From positions 7,552,515-7,616,514 of the forward strand of contig NZ_CP101750.1 in assembly GCF_026810505.1 (NCBI RefSeq): a DNA stretch of 64,000 nucleotides. The letters are read 5' to 3'. A model generated the notes under the pieces. That model saw nothing but the letters and a program-made list of their open reading frames with translations, was not told where the DNA came from and searched no databases. The translations under genes were made by a program, and so were the position numbers. This DNA is from Streptomyces sp. Je 1-369 (GTDB taxonomy: Bacteria > Actinomycetota > Actinomycetes > Streptomycetales > Streptomycetaceae). Below, in pieces: positions 51,447 to 60,800 of the stretch. Position 1 is the first letter of the stretch. Each line of letters begins with the position of its first letter.

Positions 51447-52748
51447 TCACCGCTCCAGCGGCCCGTGCGCGGTCTCCGGAAGCCGCAGATAGACGGCCGA
51501 AGAGACGACACAGAGCACGGCCACGTACACGGGAAAGAGCCCGGGAGACCCGATCTCCTTGAACAGCGTTCCCATGTATGGGGCCGTGCCGCCGAACAGG
51601 GCCACGGTGAGCGAGTAAGGGAAGCCGATCCCGGCCGCCCGCACCCTCGCCGGGAACACCTCCGCGTTGACCGCCGCCGAGATCGACGTGAATCCGGTGA
51701 GCAGCACCATGCCCGCGCACTGTACGAGCAGCAGCGAAATGAACGAACCGGTGAGGGACTTGAGCAGGGGCACGCTCAGGAGCGCGAAGCCGATGCCGAA
51801 GAAGAGCAGCGGCGGCCTGCGTCCGATCCGGTCGGACAGCAGTCCGCCGACCGGCTGGAGCACCGCGAAGAACGCGAGCGCGACCGTGCCCGCGAGGAGC
51901 GCCTGGCCCTTGCTGATGTCGGTGTTGAGCTCGGCGTACGTCGGCAGGTACGACGTCCACGTGTAGTAGGCGAGCGTGCCGCCCGCCGTGATGCCGCAGA
52001 TCAGCAGGGACTGGCGCGGATGGTGCCGCAGCGCGTCGAAGAGCCCGGGCCGGTCACCGTCCTCGGTGGGCGCCCGGTGCGTCTCGTGCGCCCCCTGCCT
52101 GATCCAGAACCCGACCAGGCTCAGCGCGGCCCCGACGATGAACGGCAGCCGCCAGCCCCACCCGTCCATCTGCCCTTCGGAGAGCACGGCGACGAGGAGC
52201 GCGGCGACTCCGGACGCGGCGAGCTGGCCCGCGCTCGTCGACACGTACTGGAAACTGGAGAAGAGGCCTCGCCGCCCGGGGCCCGCCGACTCGACGAGGA
52301 ACGTCGTCGACGCGGCGAACTCGCCGCCCACGGAGAGCCCCTGGAGCAGCCGGGCGAGTACGAGGACGACGGGCGCGAGCACGCCCACGGACGCGTACGT
52401 CGGGGTCAGGCCGACCAGCAGACTGCTGCCGCCCATCAGCAGGATCGTGACGGTCAGCGCGGCCCGCCGACCGCGCCGGTCGGCGACCGCGCCCATGAGC
52501 AGCCCGCCGACGGGCCGCATGAAGAACCCCACCGCGAAGACGGCGAAGGTGGAGAGCAGCGGGACGAGCGAGTTGCCGGAGCTCTTCGGGAAGACCTGGT
52601 CCGCTATGTACGTGGCGAGGAACGTGTACGCGTACCAGTCGTACCACTCGACGGCGTTGCCCACCGACGCCGCGAGCAGCTGTCGTATCGGGCGCCGCTC
52701 GTGGTTGGGGACGGCCGCGGTCACCTGGTCGTGCTGTGTCATGATCAC
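51447..52748 (-). CDS. MHS-family transporter next to carnitine genes
   Basis: 433 residues, twelve hydrophobic segments, with the VEWYDWYAYTFLATYIADQVF helix 1 signature and a MRPVGGLLMGAVADRRGRR motif A. The internal RLLQGLSVGGEF segment confirms the MHS group, which includes proline/betaine/carnitine and citrate importers. It is convergent with the carnitine operon and could import carnitine or betaine; a regulatory link is not visible. Confidence 0.83.
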   Translation of the reverse strand: MIMTQHDQVTAAVPNHERRPIRQLLAASVGNAVEWYDWYAYTFLATYIADQVFPKSSGNSLVPLLSTFAVFAVGFFMRPVGGLLMGAVADRRGRRAALTVTILLMGGSSLLVGLTPTYASVGVLAPVVLVLARLLQGLSVGGEFAASTTFLVESAGPGRRGLFSSFQYVSTSAGQLAASGVAALLVAVLSEGQMDGWGWRLPFIVGAALSLVGFWIRQGAHETHRAPTEDGDRPGLFDALRHHPRQSLLICGITAGGTLAYYTWTSYLPTYAELNTDISKGQALLAGTVALAFFAVLQPVGGLLSDRIGRRPPLLFFGIGFALLSVPLLKSLTGSFISLLLVQCAGMVLLTGFTSISAAVNAEVFPARVRAAGIGFPYSLTVALFGGTAPYMGTLFKEIGSPGLFPVYVAVLCVVSSAVYLRLPETAHGPLER

Positions 52749-52809
52749 GACCTTCCCCTGCCTCGCGGCGCCTCACACGTACTGTCCGAAAGGCGGACGG
52801 GGCTTGCGG

Positions 52810-53670
52810 TCAGCCGGTCGTCGGCTTGTACGCGTACACCGCGGTCGTCACCAGACACGGCGCGGGCGGCACGACCTCGACGCGCAGGGTGCGGCGCGCG
52901 GAGTCGTAGTCGACGCCCTCGGTCTCGAACGAGCCGGAGCAGATGCTGCGCTGCGGCGCGGCGAAGAGACTCGCGACGCGGCCCGTCACCGGCTTCCCGT
53001 CGAGCGGCCGCTCCAGGTCGACCTGGAGGACCGGGCGGTCCACGGGGAACAGCTCTTTCGACGCGTCGTTCGAGGCGCACACCAGACGCGTTTCGGAGAC
53101 GAAGTCGCAGCCCTGGATGTCGCGCACCGGCTTGTCGAGCGTGATCTGCCCGGCCTGGGGGAGCGCGCCGCCGGTGGGCGGGGTCGAGGCGTTGAGGAGG
53201 GGCGCGGGGAATACCTGGAGGCGGTTCTGGCCGCCCCACTCGCCGGACACCAGCCACTGGTTGTCGGGCGAGACGGCCGCGAAGGAGTTGTTGAGCTTCT
53301 CGCCCGCGTCGAGCTTGTGCTCGTAGAGGTGCCGTTCGCCGTCCGGCGTGGTGACGGCGAACATCTTCGACTGTGCGGAGTCGCCGCCCTGGTAGGCGTC
53401 GAAGGTGTGGCCCTTCGCGATGTCGGGGTCGCCTATGTGCCCCCAGCCCTTCATGCGCAGGTCGAGGGGTATCGAGCCGAGACCTCTGTAGAGGAGGCTG
53501 CCGTCGGCGCGGCCGGCCAGCCCCTGACTGCCGGTCAGGGAGTTGACGTGCGAGGTGCCTGACTCCTGCCAGCCACCGGGTGCCGCGGGCGCGGCCGACG
53601 CGCCGCCGCCCGTCATCACCGCCAGTGCGACGGCGCCGAACAGGGCGGTTGATGCCTTCCAGACGGTCAT
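52810..53670 (-). CDS. Secreted hypothetical protein with beta-propeller-like repeats
   Basis: 286 residues. A signal peptide (VALAVMTGGGASAAPAAP, cleavage near 26) is clear. The mature part has repeated strand-rich stretches such as HVNSLTGSQGLAGRADGSLLYRG and VSPDNQWLVSGEWGG, as in beta-propeller proteins. Four cysteines (GCDFV, LVCAS, SICSG, APCLV) may form disulphides. ATG is preceded by GGAGGTAG. No catalytic motif recognised. Divergent to the GH4 gene. Confidence 0.75.
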   Translation of the reverse strand: MTVWKASTALFGAVALAVMTGGGASAAPAAPGGWQESGTSHVNSLTGSQGLAGRADGSLLYRGLGSIPLDLRMKGWGHIGDPDIAKGHTFDAYQGGDSAQSKMFAVTTPDGERHLYEHKLDAGEKLNNSFAAVSPDNQWLVSGEWGGQNRLQVFPAPLLNASTPPTGGALPQAGQITLDKPVRDIQGCDFVSETRLVCASNDASKELFPVDRPVLQVDLERPLDGKPVTGRVASLFAAPQRSICSGSFETEGVDYDSARRTLRVEVVPPAPCLVTTAVYAYKPTTG

Positions 53671-53788
53671 CTGGCGCTACCTCCGTGGGGGTCGGACGTA
53701 AGGGACGGACGTGGGGTCGAGTCGCTGCGGCGTCATCGTACGTAACGTGAGCCCCGGTGATAACGGTTCAACGGAAGGCGGTTCGGAG

Positions 53789-55129
53789 ATGCAGCTGACA
53801 ATTCTGGGAGGTGGCGGGTTCCGCGTGCCGCTCGTGTACAGGGCCCTCCTCGGGGACCGCGCCGAGGGCCGCGTCACCGACGTCGTCCTGCACGACCTGG
53901 ACGCGGCACGGCTCGGCGCCGTCACCCGCGTACTCGCCGACCAGGCCACCGACATCCTTGACGCGCCCACCGTCACCGCCACCGCCGACCTCGACGAGGC
54001 GCTCCGCGGCGCCGACTTCGTGTTCTCCGCGATCCGCGTCGGCGGCCTGGAGGGGCGCGCCGCCGACGAGCGCGTCGCCCTCGCCGAGGGCGTCCTCGGA
54101 CAGGAGACGGTCGGCGCGGGCGGCATCGCGTACGGCCTGCGCACCGTGCCCGTCGCCGTCGACATCGCCCGCCGCGTCGCCCGGCTCGCCCCCGACGCCT
54201 GGGTCATCAACTTCACCAACCCCGCGGGACTGGTCACCGAGGCCATGGCACGCCACCTGGGCGACCGCGTCGTCGGCATCTGCGACTCACCGGTGGGCCT
54301 CGGCCGCCGGGTCGCGCAGGTGCTCGGCGGCAACCCCGACGAAGCCTTCATCGACTACGCGGGCCTCAACCACCTCGGCTGGCTGCGCGGGCTGCACATC
54401 GCGGGCCGCGACGAACTGCCGCGGCTGCTCGCCGATCCCGGCCTCCTCGGCTCCTTCGAGCAGGGCAGGCTGTTCGGTGCCGACTGGCTCCAGACGCTCG
54501 GCATGATCCCCAACGAATACCTGCACTACTACTACTTCAACCGCGACACCGTACGCGCCTACCAGCAGGCCGCACGGACCCGCGGTGCCTTTCTCCACAC
54601 CCAACAGGCCCGCTTCTACGACGAGATGCGCAGCGCCGACACCCCCGCCCTCAAGACCTGGACCACGACCCTCGCCGAGCGCGAGGCGGCGTACATGGCG
54701 GAGAACAGGGAAGCGGCGGGCGTGGGGGAGCGGGCCGAGGAGGACCTGGAGTCCGGCGGGTACGAGAAGGTCGCCCTCGCGCTGATGCGGGCCATCGCGC
54801 GCGACGAACGGGCGACCCTGATCCTCAACGTCCGCAACGGCACGACCCTCTCCGCGCTCGACGCGGACGCCGTCGTCGAGGTGCCGTGCTCCGTCGACGC
54901 CAACGGCGCTCACCCCATGTCGGTCTCGCCGCTCCCCGGGCACGCCACGGGTCTGGTGTGCGCGGTCAAGGCGGTCGAGCGCGAGGTGCTCGCGGCGGCG
55001 GACAGCGGTTCGTCGGCCACCGCCGTCAAGGCGTTCGCCCTGCACCCGCTGGTCGACTCGGTGGCGGTGGCACGACGACTGGTGGACGGCTACCGGGCGG
55101 TGCATCCCGGGTTGGCGTACCTGAGATGA
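53789..55129 (+). CDS. GH4-family 6-phospho-beta-glucosidase
   Basis: 446 residues of NAD- and divalent-metal-dependent glycoside hydrolase family 4. The N-terminal dinucleotide motif GGGGFRVPLVYRAL, the FTNPAG segment, ICDSPVGLGRR (metal Cys) and YAGLNHLGWLRG (His) are diagnostic. ATG 53789 is preferred to the longer frame since GGAAGGCG lies 8 bases upstream. It hydrolyses phosphorylated glucosides taken up by the PTS, though no PTS gene is in view. A ferredoxin-like gene follows after 7 bases. Confidence 0.9.
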   Translation: MQLTILGGGGFRVPLVYRALLGDRAEGRVTDVVLHDLDAARLGAVTRVLADQATDILDAPTVTATADLDEALRGADFVFSAIRVGGLEGRAADERVALAEGVLGQETVGAGGIAYGLRTVPVAVDIARRVARLAPDAWVINFTNPAGLVTEAMARHLGDRVVGICDSPVGLGRRVAQVLGGNPDEAFIDYAGLNHLGWLRGLHIAGRDELPRLLADPGLLGSFEQGRLFGADWLQTLGMIPNEYLHYYYFNRDTVRAYQQAARTRGAFLHTQQARFYDEMRSADTPALKTWTTTLAEREAAYMAENREAAGVGERAEEDLESGGYEKVALALMRAIARDERATLILNVRNGTTLSALDADAVVEVPCSVDANGAHPMSVSPLPGHATGLVCAVKAVEREVLAAADSGSSATAVKAFALHPLVDSVAVARRLVDGYRAVHPGLAYLR

Positions 55130-55136
55130 TCACCGT

Positions 55137-55526
55137 ATGAGTCCCGTCGTCTCCATCGGTGCCGCAGCCCGCCGCCCCTGCACGCTCGTCGTGTGCCGGG
55201 GCTGCTGCTGCGGCGACGCGCGCAAGAATCCCGGCATCGACCACGACTGGCAGCTGGAACGGCTGCGCTCCGCGGCGGCGGCGTCGCGGGGCCGGTTCAC
55301 GGTGCGCACGAGCGACTGCCTCGGCCCGTGCGGCCAGGCCAACCTGGTCGTGGTCCAGCCGTCGTACGAGGGACGCAGGCGGGGCGGCCGCGCGGCCTGG
55401 GTCGGCTTTGTCACGGACGACGAGTCCCTCGACGGCATACTCGCCTGGGCGGAGGCGGGCGGCCCGGGCCTGGCGCAGCCGTCGGCGACGCTCGCGTTGC
55501 AGATGGTGGATCCGCGGGCGGTCTAG
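55137..55526 (+). CDS. Small Cys-rich (2Fe-2S) ferredoxin-like protein
   Basis: 129 residues. Cysteines in VVCRGCCCGD and SDCLGPCGQ match the thioredoxin-like [2Fe-2S] ferredoxin group. It probably carries electrons or senses redox state. It lies 7 bases downstream of the GH4 gene on the same strand, so the two may be co-transcribed, but no functional link is obvious. Confidence 0.8.
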   Translation: MSPVVSIGAAARRPCTLVVCRGCCCGDARKNPGIDHDWQLERLRSAAAASRGRFTVRTSDCLGPCGQANLVVVQPSYEGRRRGGRAAWVGFVTDDESLDGILAWAEAGGPGLAQPSATLALQMVDPRAV

Positions 55527-55562
55527 GCCCCCTGTACAGGGCCCCCGGTACAGGTCCTCGCG

Positions 55563-56063
55563 CTACTCGCCGATGATCTGGTCCAGGAACCCGTCGAGGT
55601 TCCGCAGGGTGCGGGCGTTCTGCTCCTCCGGCGTGAGGCTTTCCTCCAGGCGGCGGGTGAGCACCGTGTGCTTCTTGCCCCGTACGTAGAGGGAGCAGGC
55701 CAGGTCCGCGCAGATGTACATGCCGACCGAGTTGCCCTGACGGCCCGCCGCGCCCGCCTTCGGGGCGACGAGCAGCGCGATGCCGGAGCCGGACTGCGGT
55801 GTCACGCAGACCGAGCAGATGCTCGACTTCAGCAGGCTCTTGCGCGTCCCCGTGGAGGCGCGCAGAGCGAAGCCCACGGGCTTGCCGTCCCGCCATGTCA
55901 CGACGTAGCCGCGGTCGGGGGCCTTGGGGTCGCGCCACCCCAGGAAGTCCAGGTCGGACCAGGGAGTGTCGGGGAAGCCCGTGGGGAGAGTGAGCCGACG
56001 GGCCTCGCCCTTCGAACAGTTCACAAAGGACGCGCGGATCTCGTTCTCACCTACGGGCTGCAT
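55563..56063 (-). CDS. FBP-domain (EF-G-binding zinc finger) protein
   Basis: 166 residues. Cysteine pairs SSICSVC and CADLAC form a treble-clef zinc finger of the type seen in FusB/FBP elongation-factor-G-binding proteins, preceded by the conserved GWRDPKAPDRGYVV segment. Start ATG 56063 lacks a strong ribosome-binding site; the longer frame upstream is a shadow of the GNAT gene. In that family the domain rescues EF-G from fusidic acid; whether this member does so is unknown. Confidence 0.8.
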   Translation of the reverse strand: MQPVGENEIRASFVNCSKGEARRLTLPTGFPDTPWSDLDFLGWRDPKAPDRGYVVTWRDGKPVGFALRASTGTRKSLLKSSICSVCVTPQSGSGIALLVAPKAGAAGRQGNSVGMYICADLACSLYVRGKKHTVLTRRLEESLTPEEQNARTLRNLDGFLDQIIGE

Positions 56064-56100
56064 GGTCCGGAAGCTATCAACGACAAGCGGAACAGGCCTC

Positions 56101-56856
56101 TCATTTTTCGGCGGCCGCCGCCTGGCCGGGCACGAGCGCCCCGCGGAACGCCGTCGTCCGCCGGAGCCGGAAGCCGAGTGACTCGTAGAGCCGGATGGCG
56201 TTCGTGTTCCCCGCCGCCGTGTGCAGGAACGGCCGCTCGCCGCGCGCCCTGATGCCGTGGGCGACGGCGAGGACGAGACGGGTCCCGAGGCCCTGGCCGC
56301 GGTGCGCGGGGTCGGTGCAGACCGCGCTGATCTCCGTCCAGCCCGGCGGGTGCAGCCGCTCCCCGGCCATCGCGACGAGGGCGCCTCCGCGGCGTATCCC
56401 GAGATACGTGCCGAGCTCGACGGTGCGGGGCGCGAAGGGGCCCGGCTCCGTGCGCCCGACCAGATCCAGCATCTCGGGCACGTCGTCAGGACCGAGCCGC
56501 ACGGCCTCCGGGTCCGGCGCGGCGGCGACCCCGTCGTCCACGAGCTGCACGCCCGGCACGTCGAAGGTCTTCTCCCACCCGTCGGGTATCCGCACCGTCG
56601 AAGCGAGCAGCGGCACCTCGGCGCCGGGCCCGGCGAACGCGGCCAGATCGGCCCAGTCCGCATCCGTCACGTCGTCGGGCAGCGCGAGGAACGGCGACAC
56701 GCCGACCGGATACCGCACCACGCGCCCTCGCCCCTCGGCGAAGTGCGCGTGCGGTCCTGTGAGGGAGGCGAGGGCGGGGTTGTCGAGGGGGTGGGGGGTG
56801 GCGTCGGCTGTGTCTGTGGCGTCCGCCGTACCCCCCTCTTCCACCAGCGTCGTCAC
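56101..56856 (-). CDS. GNAT-family N-acetyltransferase
   Basis: 251 residues. The C-terminal half is a GNAT domain: the acetyl-CoA loop AHRGQGLGTRLV (R/Q-x-x-G-x-G/A), a following LHTAAGNTNAIRLYESLGF motif and C-terminal strand. The N-terminal 120 residues form an additional domain common in this subgroup. GTG start overlaps the upstream quinone oxidoreductase stop (GTGA), so the two genes form an operon. Substrate unknown. Confidence 0.86.
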   Translation of the reverse strand: MTTLVEEGGTADATDTADATPHPLDNPALASLTGPHAHFAEGRGRVVRYPVGVSPFLALPDDVTDADWADLAAFAGPGAEVPLLASTVRIPDGWEKTFDVPGVQLVDDGVAAAPDPEAVRLGPDDVPEMLDLVGRTEPGPFAPRTVELGTYLGIRRGGALVAMAGERLHPPGWTEISAVCTDPAHRGQGLGTRLVLAVAHGIRARGERPFLHTAAGNTNAIRLYESLGFRLRRTTAFRGALVPGQAAAAEK

Positions 56857-57776
56857 GCCGTCACCTCGATCACGATCTTGCCGCGTGCGTGGCCGTCCTC
56901 CACCGCGCGCAGCGCGTCGCCCGCGCGGTCCAGGGGGTACGTCGCCGTCACCTGCGGACGCAGTACGCCCGCCACGGCGAGGAGTGCGATCTCGTCCAGG
57001 ACCGCCGACGTGCGGGCCCGGGCCACCGGTGCGCCGCCCAGTTCCGTCACCGTTTCCTTCGCCGCCGCCGTGATCAGTTTTCTGCGGTCGGAGAGCAAGG
57101 GGGCCACCTCCGCCAGGTCCGCGCCGCCCACCAGGTCGAAGACCGCGTCGACGCGGCCACCCGGGGCCGCCTCACGTACGCGCTCCGCCAGCCGGGGGCC
57201 CGGCGGCACGTGGACGGCGCCGAAGGACTCGACGAACTCCTTCTTCGCCGCGCTCGCCGTGCCCACCACCCGCAGTCCGAAGTGCCGGGCGATCTGGGTC
57301 GCCGCCACCCCGACGCCGCCCCCGGCGCCCGTGATCAGCAGGGTCGCGCCCGCGGGCAGGTCCAGCTGGCGCAGCCCGTCGTACGCCGTCGCCGCGGCCA
57401 CCGGCAGTACCGCCGCCTCGACGAACGGGAGCGTGTCCGGCTTGTGGGCGGCGATGTCCGCGGGGACCAGCGTGAACTCCGCGTACCCGCCGGTGACCGG
57501 ATTGCCGAAGACCGGGTCGCCGACCGCGAAGCCCTCGACACCGGGTCCGACCGCCCGTACGACACCGGCGACCTCGCTGCCCAGCACCTCATGACCGGCA
57601 AGCGGCGCCTGCCCCGGCCGCCGCTTGCCCGCGCGCAGCTTCCAGTCGACCGGGTTCACACCGGCCGCACGCACCGCGACGAGCAGCTGCCCGGGTCCCG
57701 GCTCCGGTACCGGAAGGTCGAGGAAGGCCTCCACCTCCGGTCCCCCGTGACGGGTGAACGCGTACACCTTGGGCAT
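56853..57776 (-). CDS. NADP-dependent quinone oxidoreductase-like (MDR) protein
   Basis: 307 residues. Medium-chain dehydrogenase without zinc ligands. N-terminal GGPEVEAFLDLPVPEPGPGQLLV segment, VNPVDWK motif and cofactor turn ITGAGGGVGVAATQIARHFG are typical of zeta-crystallin-like quinone reductases. ATG has GAGGGA 5 bases upstream. First gene of a two-gene unit with the GNAT gene; function probably detoxification or reduction of an enone. Confidence 0.87.
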   Translation of the reverse strand: MPKVYAFTRHGGPEVEAFLDLPVPEPGPGQLLVAVRAAGVNPVDWKLRAGKRRPGQAPLAGHEVLGSEVAGVVRAVGPGVEGFAVGDPVFGNPVTGGYAEFTLVPADIAAHKPDTLPFVEAAVLPVAAATAYDGLRQLDLPAGATLLITGAGGGVGVAATQIARHFGLRVVGTASAAKKEFVESFGAVHVPPGPRLAERVREAAPGGRVDAVFDLVGGADLAEVAPLLSDRRKLITAAAKETVTELGGAPVARARTSAVLDEIALLAVAGVLRPQVTATYPLDRAGDALRAVEDGHARGKIVIEVTA

Positions 57777-57946
57777 CTGGTTCCCTCACATCCCGCTCGT
57801 CGATAGGCCATCAGGAATGACCAACAAGATCGGTCGGCTATTCCCGGGGGACGTTCACGGCGCCATTGCGAGTGCTGAGACGCGATCCCGGGGGCAGGCT
57901 GTCCGGTGAGGGTGTGGAGGGACAGAGACAGGGAGAGGGCCGCACG

Positions 57947-58906
57947 GTGGAGCCGACCGGTGGGAACGAAGACGATCTGCTCGAAGGGCTGTCCGTCGAC
58001 GAGGCGCGCCCGGAGCGTCCCGTGCTCCTCGACGAGCAGGGGCGGCCCCTTCAGACGTGGCGGGAGAACTACCCGTACGCGACGAAGCTGACCCGGAGCG
58101 TGTACGAACGGCGCAAGCGGATCCTCCAGATCGAGCTGCTCAAGCTGCAGAAGACCGTGCGTGAGCAGGGGCTGCGCATCGCGGTGCTGTGCGAGGGACG
58201 TGACGCGGCGGGCAAGGGCGGCACGATCAAACGGTTCACCGAGCGGCTGAACCCGCGCGGTGCCCGGACGGTGGCGCTGGACAAGCCCACCGAGCGCGAG
58301 GCGGGCCAGTGGTACTTCCAGCGGTACGTCGCGCAGCTGCCGTCGGCCGGTGAGATCGTCTTCTTCGACCGGTCCTGGTACAACCGCGCCGGTGTCGAGC
58401 CGGTGATGGGCTTCTGCACCCCCAAGGAGCACCAGCACTTCCTGGAGCAGGCGCCGCAGTTCGAGAAGATGATCACCGAGGACGGCATCGTCCTCATCAA
58501 GTTCTGGTTCTCCGTCTCCCGGGCCGAGCAGCGGACGCGGTTCGCGATCCGGCAGGTCGACCCCGTGCGCCAGTGGAAGCTGTCCTCCACCGACATCGCC
58601 TCACTGGACCTGTGGGACGCCTACACCTACGCGAAGGTCCAGATGTTCCGGGCCACGGACGCGCCGCACGCCCCGTGGACCGTCGTGAAGACCAACGACA
58701 AGCGGCGCGGCCGCCTCGAAGCCATGCGCCATCTCCTGCTCCAGCTCGATTACGAGGCGAAGGACACGGAGGCCGTCGGCAAGGCCGACCCCCTGATCAT
58801 CGGCCCCGCCAACACGCTCCTCGAACCGGGGGAGGACCCCACGGACCTGTCGCCGAGCAAGCTCGCGGACAAGGGCCGGGGGCCCGGCCAGCACCCTGGC
58901 AGGTGA
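57947..58906 (+). CDS. ppk2: Polyphosphate kinase 2
   Basis: 319 residues. Walker A GRDAAGKGGTIKRF and Walker B FFDRSWYNRAGVEPVMGF motifs, and the lid-region RFAIRQVDPVRQWKLS are the PPK2 marks. It makes nucleoside di- or triphosphates from polyphosphate or vice versa; this length is that of one-domain PPK2. GTG 57947 has GAGGG upstream; the frame extends to a TTG at 57866. Divergent to the quinone oxidoreductase. Confidence 0.92.
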   Translation: MEPTGGNEDDLLEGLSVDEARPERPVLLDEQGRPLQTWRENYPYATKLTRSVYERRKRILQIELLKLQKTVREQGLRIAVLCEGRDAAGKGGTIKRFTERLNPRGARTVALDKPTEREAGQWYFQRYVAQLPSAGEIVFFDRSWYNRAGVEPVMGFCTPKEHQHFLEQAPQFEKMITEDGIVLIKFWFSVSRAEQRTRFAIRQVDPVRQWKLSSTDIASLDLWDAYTYAKVQMFRATDAPHAPWTVVKTNDKRRGRLEAMRHLLLQLDYEAKDTEAVGKADPLIIGPANTLLEPGEDPTDLSPSKLADKGRGPGQHPGR

Positions 58907-58938
58907 CACGGGCGCGGCCCCCGGTGCGCCTTTGCCTA

Positions 58939-59487
58939 CTACAGCCCCACCGTCCCGTCGATCCGCTCCCGCAGCAGATCGGCGTGGCCGTTGTGGCGGG
59001 CGTACTCCTGGACCAGGTGCAGGAGCACCCAGCGCAGCGACACCGTGCCGAACAGCGGGCTCTGCCCCTCGACGTCGAGATCGGGCGCCTCCGCCACGAA
59101 CTTCTCGGCGAACTCCACCTCGGCCCGCCACGCCTCCCAGGCCGCGGCGACCGCACCCGGCTCCGCCACCGCTCCGTCGAAGTCCTCGTCGGCGTTCTCC
59201 GGCGTGGCGTAGAGGGGCGACACGTCGAGACCGGCGAGGGCCATCCGGAACCAGCGGCGCTCCACGTCGGTGAGGTGCCGGAGCAGGCCGAGCAGCGACA
59301 GCGCGGAGGGCTCGACGGACCGTTCGCCCAACTCGGCCTCCAGACCCCGGCACTTGATCTCCAGGGTTTCGCGCTGGGACCGCACGAAGCTGATGAGCAT
59401 GGCCCGTTCGTCCCCGGTGGTGACCGAGCCGAAGCGGGGGTCCTTCGCTTCGCCCGTGAAGAAGACGGCTCTTCTGCTTGAAGTCAT
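58939..59487 (-). CDS. DinB-like (DUF664) metalloprotein
   Basis: 182 residues, four-helix DinB fold. Histidines in LRHLTDVERRW and the C-terminal HNGHADLLRERIDG provide the metal-binding triad characteristic of the family, which includes mycothiol-dependent enzymes. ATG 59487 gives the family-like N-terminus; an upstream extension is unlikely. It precedes nothing on its strand for 8 bases beyond the serine hydrolase stop, so it may be in an operon with it. Confidence 0.82.
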   Translation of the reverse strand: MTSSRRAVFFTGEAKDPRFGSVTTGDERAMLISFVRSQRETLEIKCRGLEAELGERSVEPSALSLLGLLRHLTDVERRWFRMALAGLDVSPLYATPENADEDFDGAVAEPGAVAAAWEAWRAEVEFAEKFVAEAPDLDVEGQSPLFGTVSLRWVLLHLVQEYARHNGHADLLRERIDGTVGL

Positions 59488-59494
59488 GCACTCA

Positions 59495-60733
59495 TCATCG
59501 GCCCTGCACGGTACCCCGTTCACGGAGCCCCTCGTACAGCGCACCGACCAGGTGGACGCTGCGCAGGTCCTCGCCCGAGGTGCCCGCGCCCATGCGGTTC
59601 ATCGTGTACGCGTACGAGACGCCGTTCTCCGGGTCGGCGAAGGCGTACGACCCGCCCGCGCCGCCGTGCCCGAACGCCCGCGGGCTGGGGCCCGCCTGAC
59701 CGTACTGGTTGAGCATGTAGCCGAGGCCCCACGGCCACGTCTCGGCGAGCGGGGTGCCCACCCGCAGGACGAGGTCCGGCTCGTCGCCGTCGCTCTGACT
59801 GGTGCGCAGCCGCTCCAGGGCGCCGGGCGAGAGGAGCCGTCCGCACGCCAACTCCGCGTACACGGCGGCGATTCCGCGTGCGGTGGCGTGGCCGTTGGCG
59901 GCGGGGATCTCCGCGCGGCGGTAGGGGGCGGCGTTCACGTCGCCGAGCGGCAGGTACTGGAGTGCGAGGGTGGCCGGTGCCATGGGGTGGTCCGACAGGC
60001 CGGCGACCGGAGGCTTCGGCGCGTCGCCGAATATGGTGCGCGAGGACGAGGATGAGGACGAGGACGACGCGGAGGGCGGCGTCTCTCGGGAAACCGGCGG
60101 CGCCATGTCCGCGCACCGCCCGTGCTCGCTCTCCGGCGTGCCGACGTGGACGTCCGCGCCCAGCGGCCCGGTGACCTCCGTACGCAGGAACGTCCCGAGC
60201 GAGACCCCCGTGATGCGCCGGACGACCTCGCCGACCAGGAAGCCGAACGTCACCGCGTGGTAGCCCTGGGCGGTGCCGGGACGCCACCACGGCCGCGTCG
60301 CCGCCAGCGCCTCGGTCACCTTCTCCCAGTCGTACACCGCGCCCGGCGCCATCGGCTCGCCCGGCGCGATGAGCCCGGCACGGTGGCTGAGCAGCCAGCG
60401 CACCGGGATGTCGGCCTTCCCGGCCTCGGCGAACTCGGGCCAGTAGCGTGCGACGGGTGCGTCCAGGTCCAACTCGCCGCGGTCGACGAGGAGATGGGCG
60501 CAGAGCGCCGTCATGCCCTTGGTCGTGGAGTAGACGTTGACCAGGGTGTCCCGCTCCCAGGGGCGGGTGCCGGACCGGTCCGCGTCGCCGCCCCACAGGT
60601 CGACGACGAGCTCACCGTCGACGGTGGCCGCGACGGCCGCCCCGAGCTCGTCGCGCTCGGCGAAGCTCCGCTCGAACTCCGCTCGCACGCCGTCGAAGCC
60701 GGGGGCGCAGGTGCCGTGGATGCGCACAGTCAT
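59495..60733 (-). CDS. Class C beta-lactamase-related serine hydrolase
   Basis: About 412 residues from ATG 60733 (ATG 60742 and 60757 are alternatives). The SxxK nucleophile motif is STTK at 69-72, a YxA/N-type motif in GYHAVTFG near 157 and the HGG motif in GHGGAGG near 355. Residues about 218-232 hold a tract of nine serines coded by TCC/TCG repeats that is unusual for the family. No signal peptide. It resembles EstB-type esterases rather than true beta-lactamases. Confidence 0.87.
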   Translation of the reverse strand: MTVRIHGTCAPGFDGVRAEFERSFAERDELGAAVAATVDGELVVDLWGGDADRSGTRPWERDTLVNVYSTTKGMTALCAHLLVDRGELDLDAPVARYWPEFAEAGKADIPVRWLLSHRAGLIAPGEPMAPGAVYDWEKVTEALAATRPWWRPGTAQGYHAVTFGFLVGEVVRRITGVSLGTFLRTEVTGPLGADVHVGTPESEHGRCADMAPPVSRETPPSASSSSSSSSSRTIFGDAPKPPVAGLSDHPMAPATLALQYLPLGDVNAAPYRRAEIPAANGHATARGIAAVYAELACGRLLSPGALERLRTSQSDGDEPDLVLRVGTPLAETWPWGLGYMLNQYGQAGPSPRAFGHGGAGGSYAFADPENGVSYAYTMNRMGAGTSGEDLRSVHLVGALYEGLRERGTVQGR

Positions 60734-60771
60734 GCCGTGCATGGTTGCCCACGGCACCTAACTTTGCAAGG

Positions 60772-60795
60772 TTCGCGCGGGCGTGCCCGCGCGAA
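60772..60795 (-). terminator. Terminator after the mgtA-like genes
   Basis: TTCGCGCGGGC and GCCCGCGCGAA form a perfect 11-bp stem with a minimal loop (60772-60795), 5 bases after the stop of the C-terminal ATPase fragment. The sequence that follows on the - strand has a short T/A-richer stretch. Confidence 0.7.
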
Positions 60796-60800
60796 TCCCG

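Noticed and set aside
55530..55541. CCCTGTACAGGG palindrome between convergent genes as a terminator
   Set aside because: A perfect 12-base palindrome without a loop or T-run is a poor terminator; left unassigned.
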